Below, in pieces: positions 23,647 to 33,237 of a stretch of 64,000 bases of DNA. The position numbers were made by a program, and so were the translations under genes. Under the pieces are notes generated by a model that was not told where the DNA came from, did not search any database, and worked only from the letters and a program-made list of their open reading frames with translations. Source of the stretch: Clostridium tetanomorphum. Its GTDB lineage: Bacteria > Bacillota > Clostridia > Clostridiales > Clostridiaceae. Numbering within the stretch: position 1 is the stretch's first letter; the number at the start of each line of letters is the position of its first letter. Where the stretch lies: positions 1 to 64,000 of the forward strand of contig NZ_JAGGKA010000015.1 of NCBI RefSeq assembly GCF_017873215.1, written 5' to 3'.

Positions 23647-25398
23647 CTAGCCTCCAAATTGTTGAGCTAACCAAGAGGTTTGAGCATTATATTTGTTCAT
23701 AACTACTTCCAATCTAGAAAACTTTTTATATAAAGCATTTTCTTTATCCTTTAACTTAGCATTTAAAGTTTTTATTAAATTATCTTTTCTATAAATTTGA
23801 TCTGGTAATGTATTAGTTCCTGAAGTTCCATAAATACTATAGTCCTCTTGTTTATTAGCATACTGAGTAAGTATAGCACTATTTAAAGTAACTCCTGGGA
23901 TTCCAACATTATTCTTTAATATAGAATCAAATTTCTGGAAAATTCCAGAATTATCTAAAGAAAATATATCTTTAGCATCTTTTACTTTATTTGTTCTTGA
24001 TTTTAAGTATCCATATTTTTCCTGATCTTCACCGGTTAATCCAGTATTAAACAGTTCATCAATCTTTGCATTATCATCTGAAGTTAGTTTATAAGTACCT
24101 GTAAACAACTGCATTATCTCATCTGGTCTTTCCTTTAACATATTTTTAAATATTTCACCAGTATCATCTGTAAATTTTATTTGTCCAGCTTTAGATACCT
24201 TTCCTTCTGTATCTAATCCTATAGATTTCCCGAAACTTACAGAAGCCCCATCTACTTTTGAAAAGAAGGTATTTCTAAGCTCTGAAAGCATGTTTGTAAG
24301 ATTATCGTCATTTCTTAATATACCCTTTTTAGCTTTTTCCTCCCAAGCCTTTATCTCATCATCCTTCATTTCTTTCTTTTGTGCATCGGTAAGAGGTTTA
24401 TAGTCATAATTCTTCTTTTCTGTAAGTTTTGTATTTATCTTATCTATTAATGTATTGTATTTATCTATAAAGTTTTTGAATCTGTCAAAAGTTTTATCTA
24501 CATCTGGAGTTATTGTTATAGTTGACTCCCCTACTGCTGTTAAATTGTAGCCTATTCCATCTATGGTAAAGTTGTTTGTTGTTTTGGTTACCGGTACCCC
24601 AGCACCACCTGGTGGAGTTATTATAACATCTGCATTTTGACCTACTATATTTCCCGTTACTCCATCTATATTCTTCCCTTGTAAGTTTAACTTACTTACA
24701 AAATTTCCACTAACATCCGATATTTGAAGATTTTTATCCTCACCAGTTACTTTTGTTTTCATAGTAAATGTATGAGTTAATTCACTAAAGGAAACATCTA
24801 TATCATTTCCTACTAATGAATCCTTTCCATCCCATTTAGTATTTTTTATTTGACTTATTAAATCGCTTATAGTTTGGTTACTTCCCACTGTAATTTCTAC
24901 TGTTTTGCTATCAGAGGTTATTGTAAATTTACTTCCATCAGTTATGCCTATTTCCGATAATTTAGTAGTTAAAAGCGCTTCTTGTGCTGAAGTTGTTATT
25001 AATTTATCACTATTTGCAGTTGCTCCTTCAGCTAATTGATTCACCTTTACACTATAATTTCCCTGTACAGCTCCTACTGTTGCTGTTGCTGTTGCTACTG
25101 TAGAGTTTGTACTATTTACTTTAAAATCAGAATAAGCTTTAGATGAAAGTAAACTTTCCTCACTATCTGCTCTAAAATAAGTATTTTGAAGATCCTTTAC
25201 ATCCTTTATAATATCTTTATATATTTCCTGCTTCCACACTATTTGCTGTCTTTGTTGTTTAACCTTGTCTACCTTTTTCTGTTCAGCCAACATCATCTTT
25301 TTAATCATACCATCTATATCCATACCTGATGCCATTCCTATAATTCTCATCATATCTCCGCCACCAGTTCCGGATAATCCACTAATTGAATCTGACAT
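23647..25398 (-). CDS. fliD: flagellar filament cap FliD (HAP2)
   Basis: 583 aa. The N-terminal FliD domain ('MASGMDIDGMIKKMMLAEQKKVDKVKQQ' region) and the C-terminal coiled coil ending 'SWLAQQFGG' are typical. It forms the cap under which flagellin folds at the filament tip. It follows fliS in the transcript. Longer than many FliD because of the Thr/Val-rich middle (about 150-330). Confidence 0.93.
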   Translation of the reverse strand: MSDSISGLSGTGGGDMMRIIGMASGMDIDGMIKKMMLAEQKKVDKVKQQRQQIVWKQEIYKDIIKDVKDLQNTYFRADSEESLLSSKAYSDFKVNSTNSTVATATATVGAVQGNYSVKVNQLAEGATANSDKLITTSAQEALLTTKLSEIGITDGSKFTITSDSKTVEITVGSNQTISDLISQIKNTKWDGKDSLVGNDIDVSFSELTHTFTMKTKVTGEDKNLQISDVSGNFVSKLNLQGKNIDGVTGNIVGQNADVIITPPGGAGVPVTKTTNNFTIDGIGYNLTAVGESTITITPDVDKTFDRFKNFIDKYNTLIDKINTKLTEKKNYDYKPLTDAQKKEMKDDEIKAWEEKAKKGILRNDDNLTNMLSELRNTFFSKVDGASVSFGKSIGLDTEGKVSKAGQIKFTDDTGEIFKNMLKERPDEIMQLFTGTYKLTSDDNAKIDELFNTGLTGEDQEKYGYLKSRTNKVKDAKDIFSLDNSGIFQKFDSILKNNVGIPGVTLNSAILTQYANKQEDYSIYGTSGTNTLPDQIYRKDNLIKTLNAKLKDKENALYKKFSRLEVVMNKYNAQTSWLAQQFGG

Positions 25399-25483
25399 TT
25401 AAATCACTCCCTCTTCTTTTAAATAGTAAATTATAGAGAATAAATAATAAACTGAGTATTTATTTTCTATTTCTTCTTATTTA

Positions 25484-25867
25484 TCATCTGCTTTTCGAAA
25501 GCTTATAAGCTTCATTCCAAGTATCCCTAACATCCTCTATAAGTGGAATTATTTCATCCATTATAGCCACATCTTTTTTTACATTTGCTATCATAAGCCT
25601 ATTTACAATAAATTCGTATACATCCATAAGTTTTTCTGCCCATTCTCCCCCTTGTGCTACATCTAAAGTTGCCATTAGTTCATAGAATATATTCTGTGTT
25701 TTAATTATATTTTCATGGGCTTTTTTTACATCTTTATCTTCAATTGCTTGTCTGGCTATTTTGGAAAATTTAACGGCTCCATCTAAAATCATAAGTAACA
25801 GTTGTTCTTTTGATGCAAAATTTACACTATTATTTTTATAAGCACTGTATGCATTTCCTGCAAACAT
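25484..25867 (-). CDS. fliS: flagellin export chaperone FliS
   Basis: 127 aa: 'MFAGNAYSAYKNNSVNFASKEQLLLMILDGAVKF' and 'WNEAYKLSKS' are typical FliS. It binds the flagellin C-terminus and, in Bacillus, FliW-CsrA regulation counts free flagellin in the same pool. The gap to fliD (25399-25483) holds an AT-rich run of weak 7-base repeats. Confidence 0.93.
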   Translation of the reverse strand: MFAGNAYSAYKNNSVNFASKEQLLLMILDGAVKFSKIARQAIEDKDVKKAHENIIKTQNIFYELMATLDVAQGGEWAEKLMDVYEFIVNRLMIANVKKDVAIMDEIIPLIEDVRDTWNEAYKLSKSR

Positions 25868-25878
25868 TATTTATACAC

Positions 25879-26175
25879 CTACCTTTTTAAGTCCAAAAAT
25901 CTTCCACTGGATAAACTTTCTTTGTCATCTTCATAGATAAAAGCCTCTACATCTATTTCATTTATCTTTTCTGCCTCTATAGATATTTTTTTGTTTTTAT
26001 CAGATTTCTTTTTAGAATATTTTTTTAACTGATTAGAAAAATCTCTGTCTCTCTTATCTTTATTAGTATCCTTGTTAATTTTCACTTCTTGTTTTCTATG
26101 GATTAAACCTTCTTTTGTATTATCCTGAATTTTTTGTCTAATTTCAGTATCTATTTTATTAAGTTTAAATTCCAT
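25879..26175 (-). CDS. unknown Lys-rich protein between flaG and fliS
   Basis: 98 aa, very basic and probably disordered in the middle (KDTNKDKRDRDFSNQLKKYS, then KKKSDKNKKIS), with an acidic tail 'EAFIYEDDKESLSSGRFLDL'. Good ribosome site (GGGGTGG), 11 bases before fliS. A similar gene sits here in related clostridia as I recall. Function unknown. Confidence 0.7.
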   Translation of the reverse strand: MEFKLNKIDTEIRQKIQDNTKEGLIHRKQEVKINKDTNKDKRDRDFSNQLKKYSKKKSDKNKKISIEAEKINEIDVEAFIYEDDKESLSSGRFLDLKR

Positions 26176-26189
26176 ATAACCACCCCTTT

Positions 26190-26265
26190 ATCAGATTACA
26201 AAGTAAAAAATTATATCTATCTGTTCTCTCTGCAATCTATAATCTGTATTAAGCTTTTTCATCCA
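26190..26265. repeat. degenerate heptamer-repeat remnant
   Basis: 7-base units on both sides of a short AT core (AGATTAC … CTGTTCT CTCTGCA ATCTATA ATCTGTA), overlapping the flaG stop. Looks like an eroded member of the family at 30741, 34667 and 58762. Confidence 0.35.
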
Positions 26266-26644
26266 TAAACATTCCTGCTAATTCACAAAGCTTGTCTACC
26301 ATATCAATTATTTTTTTAGGTGGAATTTCCTTTACTACCTTTCTCGTATTACTATCCATTATCTTTATAGTTATACTTCTAAGTTTTCCATATACTTCAT
26401 ATTCTACATAAGTGGCTTTACCTTCTAATAATTTATTTAATTTATCCACAGACTTTCTTACATCTTCTTCTCTTACATTGCCATTGTCATTGTTTGAATT
26501 ATTTATTGCATTTATAGAAGAATTCAATATATGTTCTCCATTTAAATTTTCTCCCCTAATGCTTCCAGACAATGTACTATCTATTGATCCTTCATTAACG
26601 TTAAAGGTTTCCCGTCTTCCTTGACCTACATATTTAACATCCAT
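26249..26644 (-). CDS. flaG: FlaG
   Basis: 131 aa. The C-terminal half 'VDKLNKLLEGKATYVEYEV…RSITIKIMDSNTRKVVKEIPPKKIIDMV' is the FlaG domain; the Asn/Ser-rich first 60 residues are variable. FlaG affects filament length and lies, as usual, next to fliS/fliD. GAGGTG precedes the ATG. Confidence 0.9.
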   Translation of the reverse strand: MDVKYVGQGRRETFNVNEGSIDSTLSGSIRGENLNGEHILNSSINAINNSNNDNGNVREEDVRKSVDKLNKLLEGKATYVEYEVYGKLRSITIKIMDSNTRKVVKEIPPKKIIDMVDKLCELAGMFMDEKA

Positions 26645-26661
26645 GCTATCACCTCTTTTAA

Positions 26662-26880
26662 TTATTCCTTTTTAAATTTTTTCAATACAGATAAATCTAC
26701 ATTAGACGCCTTTTTATTTTCTTCCTGTACTTCCTTGTAAAGCTCTTTTCTAAGTATTGTTACATCCTTTGGAGCTGATATAGCTATTTTTACAGAACCA
26801 TCTTCAATTTTTACTACAGTAATTTCTATATTGTCTCCTATAATTAAGGATTCTCCCTTTTTTCTTCCTATAACTAACAT
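26662..26880 (-). CDS. csrA: carbon storage/flagellin translation regulator CsrA
   Basis: 72 aa: [20 protein letters not shown]… with L4, R6 and R44, and a C-terminal extension ([17 protein letters not shown]) as in Bacillus CsrA, where the extension contributes to FliW contact. Its ATG overlaps the fliW stop (TAATG), so translation is coupled. The ribosome site GGGAGGA is itself a possible CsrA target. This is the FliW-controlled partner, in contrast to the short CsrA2. Confidence 0.97.
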   Translation of the reverse strand: MLVIGRKKGESLIIGDNIEITVVKIEDGSVKIAISAPKDVTILRKELYKEVQEENKKASNVDLSVLKKFKKE

Positions 26881-27311
26881 TAAACTTCCTCCCTGAAAAT
26901 TGGGTATTTAATTTCATATTTATCATTATCTAATATTATTTGTTCCCCAACTTTATCCTTAATATTAATAATTATAGGAGCTTTTAAATTAGTTGTAATA
27001 TCCTTATAATTACAACTTATAGTTACAGTGTTTAGAACTAAAACATCCTCTTTATCTTTTATATTTAAATTATTTATTTGTTCATCAGATAAAGAAAACT
27101 TATAATCCTTATACACTATAAAAGGGGATACTACAGGCAATCCCATACTATTATCCTCTATGGAATGAACTATTTTAAATATATCATTTTCTTCTAATGG
27201 AAATACTATAAATTTTTTTAAAGTTTCAAAACCTGGTAATCCTTTTTTAAAAACAATTACATCCTCTTCTTTGTATTCTATCTCTCCATGATACTTTGTA
27301 TTTAATTTCAT
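26880..27311 (-). CDS. fliW: flagellar assembly factor FliW
   Basis: 143 aa with '[27 protein letters not shown]' and 'VLVLNTVTI'. FliW binds free flagellin or CsrA and so couples flagellin translation to export. The start is the ATG at 27311 with AAGGGG 6 bases before it; the in-frame ATG at 27329 lies upstream of that site and would encode it. Confidence 0.95.
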   Translation of the reverse strand: MKLNTKYHGEIEYKEEDVIVFKKGLPGFETLKKFIVFPLEENDIFKIVHSIEDNSMGLPVVSPFIVYKDYKFSLSDEQINNLNIKDKEDVLVLNTVTISCNYKDITTNLKAPIIINIKDKVGEQIILDNDKYEIKYPIFREEV

Positions 27312-27382
27312 AAAAAACCCCTTCTTCATCAGTAGACAATTGTCTACTAAAATAAACTTATATATTATTAGTAATCTATACT

Positions 27383-28930
27383 CTAACGTAAGTAATCCAT
27401 AAGAGTTGGTTGAATTATTCTTGCACTGGTTTGAAGTGCTGCCATATAAACTGTTTGTGCTACTGCAAGTTCCATAGTTTTTTTAGTAAAATCTATATCC
27501 TCAGTTTTAGATAATATTTCTGTCATATTAAAGTTTTCTTCTGTATTTTTTTCCTCAGCACTTTCCATTCTATTTTGTTTTGCTCCAACTTGAGAACGAA
27601 GCTTTAATATGTTATTCATAGCTGTATCTATAGCTAGTAAATCTTTCTCTGATATCTCTTTTACACCAGATGACCCATCTGGTGAATCTAAATGTCTTAC
27701 TACATTCTCCAATATTTCTTTTAAATTTCTTTCGTTACCTTTTTCATCAGTAAATTTTATTAGTTGTGATGCTGTAACATTATATTCTATAGTAACTCCT
27801 TGAGATATTTCTGTTATTAATCCTTCTCCCATAGTTTCAAATTCATAAGTTCCCATAAATTTATTAGTTTTACCTTTTAAATCTTTAATAACTTCTTCTC
27901 CCTCTGCTTCTTTTATAAAGGCTTTATTATTATCTAATGAAAAAATTTCTATTGAAGTCTCTCCCCCATTTTTAACTTCACGAGCAATTACTTTTCCTTT
28001 TAATTTTTCATTTGAATTTATTGTATTTATAATATCTTCTGTAGTTTTTATGTTTTTAAACTCTAAATTTATTTCCTGTCCATTTACATTAAATGTAGTA
28101 TTCTTACCATCCCAAGCTTTTAGTTCAGAAATTTTACATGATAAGGGTGATGCATCACTTACTTCATAGTCTTCTTTTCCATTAAAAATTATTTTTGTAT
28201 TTCCTTCAGCTACAGCTGTAAATTTATATCCGCTTCCATCTATTAAAGCTTCATCTATTTTAAAAGTCAATCCATTTCCCAAATCCCAAGTATCGCCGTT
28301 TTTTACTGGACTTATATTTTTTCCATTAGCAGTAAATGTGACATTAGTACCATTAACCTTTACTTCAAAATCTATATTTTCAGTGCCAGAATATTTTCCA
28401 CCAACAGTAGCCTTTCCTGATAATTTACCTTTATTAGAGCCTTGTTGAACTATTTGTGGCTGAATTTCTGTTACTTTAGGTCCTTTAATTGTAGTAGTAG
28501 GTTTTGTAGTTCCTCTAGTTCCTGAAAATAAATACTTACCATCAAAAGCTGAATTTAGAGTTTGAGAAAATTGTCCTATTATCTCATTTATTTCATCCTT
28601 TATTTTTTTTCTTTCTGAGGAGCCATAAGCTGCATTTCCTGATGAAATTAGAAGTTCTCTTACCCTTTGAAACTGATTTCCCATTTGATTTAATGCAGTA
28701 TCTGTTTGATTTAACCAGTTTAAAGTATCTTTTATATTTTCATTATATTGTTTATTTGTGTTTATATCTGTATGAAGCTGCATTGCTCTTGCTACTTTAA
28801 AAGGGTCATCAGAAGGCCTTCTAATTTCTTTTCCTGAAGTTAACTGCATATCAAGAGTATTTAATTTTTCTAGATTTGACATCATGTCATTTAAAAAATT
28901 ATCTGCCATCATAGTATTGGTTATACGCAA
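27383..28930 (-). CDS. flgL: hook-filament junction protein FlgL (HAP3)
   Basis: 515 aa, a flagellin homologue: N-terminal '[16 protein letters not shown]' and '[12 protein letters not shown]', C-terminal '[20 protein letters not shown]'. The start is a TTG at 28930, 6 bases after AAGGAGTG; an in-frame GTG at 28939 is inside that site. The large insert (about 150-400) is longer than in enterobacterial FlgL (about 317 aa). Confidence 0.92.
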   Translation of the reverse strand: MRITNTMMADNFLNDMMSNLEKLNTLDMQLTSGKEIRRPSDDPFKVARAMQLHTDINTNKQYNENIKDTLNWLNQTDTALNQMGNQFQRVRELLISSGNAAYGSSERKKIKDEINEIIGQFSQTLNSAFDGKYLFSGTRGTTKPTTTIKGPKVTEIQPQIVQQGSNKGKLSGKATVGGKYSGTENIDFEVKVNGTNVTFTANGKNISPVKNGDTWDLGNGLTFKIDEALIDGSGYKFTAVAEGNTKIIFNGKEDYEVSDASPLSCKISELKAWDGKNTTFNVNGQEINLEFKNIKTTEDIINTINSNEKLKGKVIAREVKNGGETSIEIFSLDNNKAFIKEAEGEEVIKDLKGKTNKFMGTYEFETMGEGLITEISQGVTIEYNVTASQLIKFTDEKGNERNLKEILENVVRHLDSPDGSSGVKEISEKDLLAIDTAMNNILKLRSQVGAKQNRMESAEEKNTEENFNMTEILSKTEDIDFTKKTMELAVAQTVYMAALQTSARIIQPTLMDYLR

Positions 28931-28950
28931 TGAAAACACTCCTTTTTAAA

Positions 28951-30717
28951 TTATCTCTTTAATCCATTTACCACCACATCTAAAAGTTCATCCACAGTGG
29001 ATATAACTTTTGAACTTGCAACATAAGCGTGTTGAAATTGAATTAAGTTAGTCATTTCTTCATCTAAGGATACTCCTGATACTGAAGCTCTGCTTTGAGC
29101 AAAAGTATTAAGTAAATCTGTTTGATTTTTTACCATTCTTCTTGCTTCTTGCTCTTGTATTCCAAGGGTATCTACTATATCTTTAAAGTAATTATCTATT
29201 TTCATACCATCTGTAGTTCCATTTGGTACTTTAATTCCATATTCATTCTCTTTTAGTCCACCACAGAGCTTATTTATAAAATCTTCTCTTTTCATATCGC
29301 CAGTTATATTTTGAATTCCCATAAGTACATCTCTTAATCCTGCAATAGCTAGTGCTCTCTTACCATCAGATTCTCCAGCAGGTGGTACATCTAATGTACT
29401 TCCCTTTATCAGCATTTTATTATCCATTATTTTTTGGTTTACCGCTATATTAGAAGCATTGATTTCATTTTCTGCTCCATCTTTATTTACAAAGAAAAGT
29501 AATGAGTCTTTACTTCCATCCTCAGTTTGTCCATGAACTGCATTTACAGAATATGCTATAGCTTTTGCTAAATTATTTACCTGATCTATATAATTGTCCA
29601 CGTCTTTTTGTACAGACATGTATCCTTGAAATTCACCTGATGAAGGAGTAAATAAAGCTATATCTTCAAGTCTAACTCCAGATATTTCTCCATCTTTTGC
29701 AGTTACCGCCTTTCCATCCTTTTTCAAAAGATTTCCTTCTTTATCTGTCCAAATTACTCTACATTCATCCATATTTCTTTTTTGTTCAGATGTTAACTCT
29801 ACGTCTTTTATAACTACTCTATTCTTTTCTGTAGTGGTATCTCCATTTTTGTAGTAAACTATATCATATTTTCCTGTAGGCTTTCCTTCAGCATCTTTTG
29901 ATGGTTGTATATCTTGTATATAAGAAAATCTTCCTACTTCATCTGGATCTAATACTTGTACTAAATTAACTCCCTTTGGAGCTCCCGAAGCTTTATCTTC
30001 GCTGGTATTTAATTCTATTGCATCAAAACCTTTTTTATCTATGGTAACACCAAATCTAGTACTTAATTGATCTATTAAAAGATCTCTTCTATCCATCAAG
30101 TCATTTGCGTTATTTCCAGCTACACTTATTTGAATTATTTCTTGATTTAGCTGATTCACTTGATTTATCATGTTATTGACATCAAAAACTGTTTGTTTTA
30201 TGATACTTTGAGCATTATCTTTTACCTTCATCAATTGGCTATAGGTATGATTTAATTCATTAGCTAAACTTTGAGATTGCTCAGCTACCATAGTTCTTGT
30301 ATTTGAGGTTTCAGGTTGCTTAGCAAATTGTTGCCACGAATCGAAGAATTTACCTAAAAGTGTGGATATACCTGTATCCGTTGGTTCATTAAATACACTT
30401 TCTATTTCTCTTAAAAATTTATCTCTTCCTGAATAACATCCTTGTGTTCCCATTTCCACTCTTATTTGATAATCCAAAAATGTGTCTCTAATTCTTGCTA
30501 TTTGTGAAATTTCAACACCTGTTCCTAACTGTCCAGGCTCTGCCGCATTATTCATAGAAGGAGTACAAAATGGCCTTCTAGTTTGCATTTCTGCTCTCTG
30601 TCTTGAGTATCCTGGTGTTTTTGTATTTGCAATATTGTGACCTGTTACATCAATAGCTGTTTGATTAGCAAAAATACTGCTTTTACCTATATTTAAAGTT
30701 CCAAATAGACCTGACAA
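28951..30717 (-). CDS. flgK: hook-filament junction protein FlgK (HAP1)
   Basis: 588 aa with 'GLFGTLNIGKSSIFANQ', the rod-family motif 'IDVTGHNIANTKTPGYSRQ' and a C-terminal 'GVSLDEEMTNLIQFQHAYVA'. The start is a TTG at 30717 placed 6 bases after GGAGGT; the upstream in-frame TTG at 30732 overlaps that site. First of the two junction proteins between hook and filament. Confidence 0.95.
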   Translation of the reverse strand: MSGLFGTLNIGKSSIFANQTAIDVTGHNIANTKTPGYSRQRAEMQTRRPFCTPSMNNAAEPGQLGTGVEISQIARIRDTFLDYQIRVEMGTQGCYSGRDKFLREIESVFNEPTDTGISTLLGKFFDSWQQFAKQPETSNTRTMVAEQSQSLANELNHTYSQLMKVKDNAQSIIKQTVFDVNNMINQVNQLNQEIIQISVAGNNANDLMDRRDLLIDQLSTRFGVTIDKKGFDAIELNTSEDKASGAPKGVNLVQVLDPDEVGRFSYIQDIQPSKDAEGKPTGKYDIVYYKNGDTTTEKNRVVIKDVELTSEQKRNMDECRVIWTDKEGNLLKKDGKAVTAKDGEISGVRLEDIALFTPSSGEFQGYMSVQKDVDNYIDQVNNLAKAIAYSVNAVHGQTEDGSKDSLLFFVNKDGAENEINASNIAVNQKIMDNKMLIKGSTLDVPPAGESDGKRALAIAGLRDVLMGIQNITGDMKREDFINKLCGGLKENEYGIKVPNGTTDGMKIDNYFKDIVDTLGIQEQEARRMVKNQTDLLNTFAQSRASVSGVSLDEEMTNLIQFQHAYVASSKVISTVDELLDVVVNGLKR

Positions 30718-30740
30718 ATTTATTACCTCCAAACTTTTCT

Positions 30741-30954
30741 TTAGCTGATAGCTGACAATTTACAAATGGCAAGTTTGATGAAAAATTTTTTACCATATAA
30801 ACAATTTTCATAGTCTATATCATAATTTAAGTTTTTCTAATCTTTACTTAGAAAAACTTTCTTAACTGTCAATTTTCAATTATCTGCTCTCAACTATATT
30901 CTGTACTTTATAATCTTTTGTCTGTAACCTATAATCTTTACTCTGTGATTTATC
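30741..30954. repeat. heptamer-armed repeat element, gene-less copy (longest)
   Basis: Left arm 30741-30763. The core has a hairpin AAGTTTTTCTA…TAGAAAAACTT (30829-30859). A long right arm (30860-30954) has about thirteen degenerate 7-base units such as TCTGTAA and CTTTATA. It fills the flgN-flgK gap, and its last bases overlap the end of flgN. Core nearly the same as at 34667. Confidence 0.6.
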
Positions 30955-31360
30955 TTCTCATTTTTCCATAGGCCCCATAGGTTTTAGGTTGCCTATCAGG
31001 ATTTAATAATTGAAGCATTCTATTGGTATACCCTAATCCTTGCTTTATAAGTATTTCGTTTGTTTCCTTTTGAACTTTAAGTTCTTCAACTAATCTTCTA
31101 ATCTTTCTATAGTTATTTTCTAAGGTTTCATCCTTTAACTCTTCTACAATCTTTCCTATAGGCTGTCCTTTTGTTATATTACGTCTTTTCATTTCCCATT
31201 TGGCTATTTCTTTATTATTTGCTTCAATTTCTTTTACTACAGCTTCTAGTTTAAACACTTCACTTTTAGCTATATGCTCATGTTGTTTATCTAGACATTC
31301 TAGTAATCCTTCAAGAGCTTTTATCTCTTGTAAGATTATTTCATTCAAATCATTAATCAA
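30950..31360 (-). CDS. flgN: FlgN family chaperone
   Basis: 136 aa, coiled coil throughout, with 'ALEGLLECLDKQHEHIAKSEVFKLEAVVKEIEAN' typical of FlgN, the export chaperone of FlgK and FlgL encoded next. The start is uncertain: AAAGGTGG is followed by TTG at 31360 (11 bases), my choice, while the two GTG codons at 31375 and 31372 lie inside the ribosome site. Confidence 0.88.
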   Translation of the reverse strand: MINDLNEIILQEIKALEGLLECLDKQHEHIAKSEVFKLEAVVKEIEANNKEIAKWEMKRRNITKGQPIGKIVEELKDETLENNYRKIRRLVEELKVQKETNEILIKQGLGYTNRMLQLLNPDRQPKTYGAYGKMRR

Positions 31361-31412
31361 ATAATAATTCACCACCTTTATTTTGCCTTAAAATTCAACT
31401 TTCACATAAATT

Positions 31413-31691
31413 CTATTCTTTATTCTTCATAGCATCAATGATGCTTTGCGCTACAAGCCTTGAATCCCTGTTATAAGTGCCTTTTGATATTTCTCCTCTT
31501 ATCTTTTCTAATCTTTCTTTAGAATTTATCAATTTATCATCAATAGAATAGGAACTTAAACTTTTACCTAATGAAGATATTTGTATTTGATCACTATTGC
31601 TTTCTTTTTTTATATTTTTATTTTCTATTCTCTTTTTACTATCTCCATATAAACTCAGCACCTTATTAGCACTTATTCCATTAACTTTCAT
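31413..31691 (-). CDS. flgM: anti-sigma-28 factor FlgM
   Basis: 92 aa with 'DQIQISSLGKSLSS' and the C-terminal sigma-binding part 'RLEKIRGEISKGTYNRDSRLVAQSIIDAMK'. The start is the ATG at 31691 (AGGAGTG upstream); the in-frame ATG at 31712 precedes the site. FlgM holds sigma-28 inactive until it is secreted through the finished hook. It is driven by a sigma-28 promoter, the usual feedback. Confidence 0.93.
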   Translation of the reverse strand: MKVNGISANKVLSLYGDSKKRIENKNIKKESNSDQIQISSLGKSLSSYSIDDKLINSKERLEKIRGEISKGTYNRDSRLVAQSIIDAMKNKE

Positions 31692-31811
31692 TATAATACA
31701 CTCCTTATACATACTATGTTAAAATGGATTATAATATTTTTATAATATCTTTAATCTCATTTAAAACAAAATTAAACCTTCTACATATTTCCAAATTTAT
31801 AGGTTATTTAT

Positions 31812-31839
31812 ATTATCGAGTTAAAAATTTATTTGTTTA
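31812..31839 (-). promoter_or_regulatory. sigma-28 promoter of the flgM operon
   Basis: Minus strand TAAA (31839-31836), 16 bases, TCGATAAT (31819-31812). Remaining bases to flgM form a 120-base AT-rich leader. Confidence 0.65.
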
Positions 31840-31857
31840 TATCTTTCCAGTAAAAAA

Positions 31858-31881
31858 TAACGGCTTTAAAAGCCGTTATTT
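31858..31881 (-). terminator. terminator after fliY
   Basis: AATAACGGCTTT-AAAGCCGTTATT, a perfect palindrome ending in TTTT on the minus strand, 67 bases past the fliY stop. It separates the chemotaxis operon from flgM. Confidence 0.85.
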
Positions 31882-31947
31882 TCATTCACAAATAAAGTGA
31901 GTACATTATTATCCTTTTATTTCCTATGTATTCAATTTAAAGTATTA

Positions 31948-33237
31948 TTACTTGCCAAGAGATTTGATTTTTTCCTCATTGCTTACTATGCTAGTTATTC
32001 TTACACCAAAGTTTTCATCTACAACAACTACTTCTCCATAAGCTACTTTTTTCCCATTAACTAATATTTCCACTGGTTCTTCTGCTAATCTATCCAACTC
32101 TACAAGAGAGCCTGTACCTAAATTCAATATTTCCTTTATACTTAATTTTGTCCTTCCTAATACTACAGATATTTCTAAAGGAACATCCATTATAAGATCA
32201 ATATTTTTAGGTAAAGCTTCTGCATGCAACCCTGCCTGTAAAGGTTGAAAAGCTGCTTGCTGAACTTCTATAGGTTTTTCCATCATAGAATTATGACCAT
32301 AGTTTCCTCCACCATATTGCGGTGGCATGTTATATGGTTGTTGGTTATATTGTGGTTGTTGAATTGGTTCATTATGTTGAACTGTATTTTGTGGCATAGC
32401 TTTATTATCATCCCTTTTATTCTCAATAGAATTTCCTTGATTTTGTTCTACTGGTGAAGTTACACCTTGTGCATTTGTAGCTTGAGAAGTATTATCTATT
32501 TTTTCCTCTTCTCCCATCATTATCGCTACAATCTTTCTTGCTGTTCCAATAGGCAATATTTGCATTATATTACTATCTACTAAATCTCCAATAGTAAGGC
32601 TAAAAGATACTTTAACTATCTTTTCATCTTCACTTATATCATTGGACAAAGGAGAAGTTAAATCATCCCATATTCTTGATTCTGGTGGAGAAATATTTAC
32701 TTCTCTAGCAAACATAGTAGCCATAGATGTAGCTGCTGAACCTATCATTTGATTCATGGCTTCAGATACAGCACTTTCTTCTATTTCTGATAACGTAGTG
32801 GGGTTCTCAACTTTTCCATCTCCACCCATCATAAGATTTGCCACTACTGCTGCATCAGTTATTTTCATGACTAAAAGATTTTCTCCTACAATACCACTAG
32901 TGTACTTAACTTCTAGCGCAATATTAGGAACTTCAAATGTATCCTTAAGGTCTTTTAAAGTTGTTACACTAACTATAGGAGTAGTAATATTTACTTGTTG
33001 ATTTATAATAGTAGACAGAGCAGTAGACGCAGAACCCATGGATATATTTCCTATTTCACCTAATAGGTCCCTTTCCAAATCTGTTATATCTACTTCTCCG
33101 GAATCCTCTACAGAAATTGCTGTTTCCCCTTTATCCTCTACATTCTCTACATCCTTATTTTCCACTTCTTGTTCATTATCATTTCCGCCATTTAATAGAG
33201 AATCTATTTCTTCCTGCGAAAGAAATCCATTACTCAT
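31948..33237 (-). CDS. fliY: flagellar switch protein/CheY-P phosphatase FliY
   Basis: 429 aa. It has an N-terminal CheY-P-binding peptide (LSQEEIDSLLNGG), a CheC-like phosphatase region with two 'E..N' helices ('LGEIGNISMGSAST', 'EAMNQMIGSAAT') at about 55-215, a Gln/Asn/Pro-rich linker and a FliN SpoA domain at about 345-425. This fused form is that of Gram-positive bacteria. The start is the ATG at 33237, overlapping the fliM end by 8 bases; a further in-frame ATG at 33249 lies earlier. Confidence 0.95.
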   Translation of the reverse strand: MSNGFLSQEEIDSLLNGGNDNEQEVENKDVENVEDKGETAISVEDSGEVDITDLERDLLGEIGNISMGSASTALSTIINQQVNITTPIVSVTTLKDLKDTFEVPNIALEVKYTSGIVGENLLVMKITDAAVVANLMMGGDGKVENPTTLSEIEESAVSEAMNQMIGSAATSMATMFAREVNISPPESRIWDDLTSPLSNDISEDEKIVKVSFSLTIGDLVDSNIMQILPIGTARKIVAIMMGEEEKIDNTSQATNAQGVTSPVEQNQGNSIENKRDDNKAMPQNTVQHNEPIQQPQYNQQPYNMPPQYGGGNYGHNSMMEKPIEVQQAAFQPLQAGLHAEALPKNIDLIMDVPLEISVVLGRTKLSIKEILNLGTGSLVELDRLAEEPVEILVNGKKVAYGEVVVVDENFGVRITSIVSNEEKIKSLGK

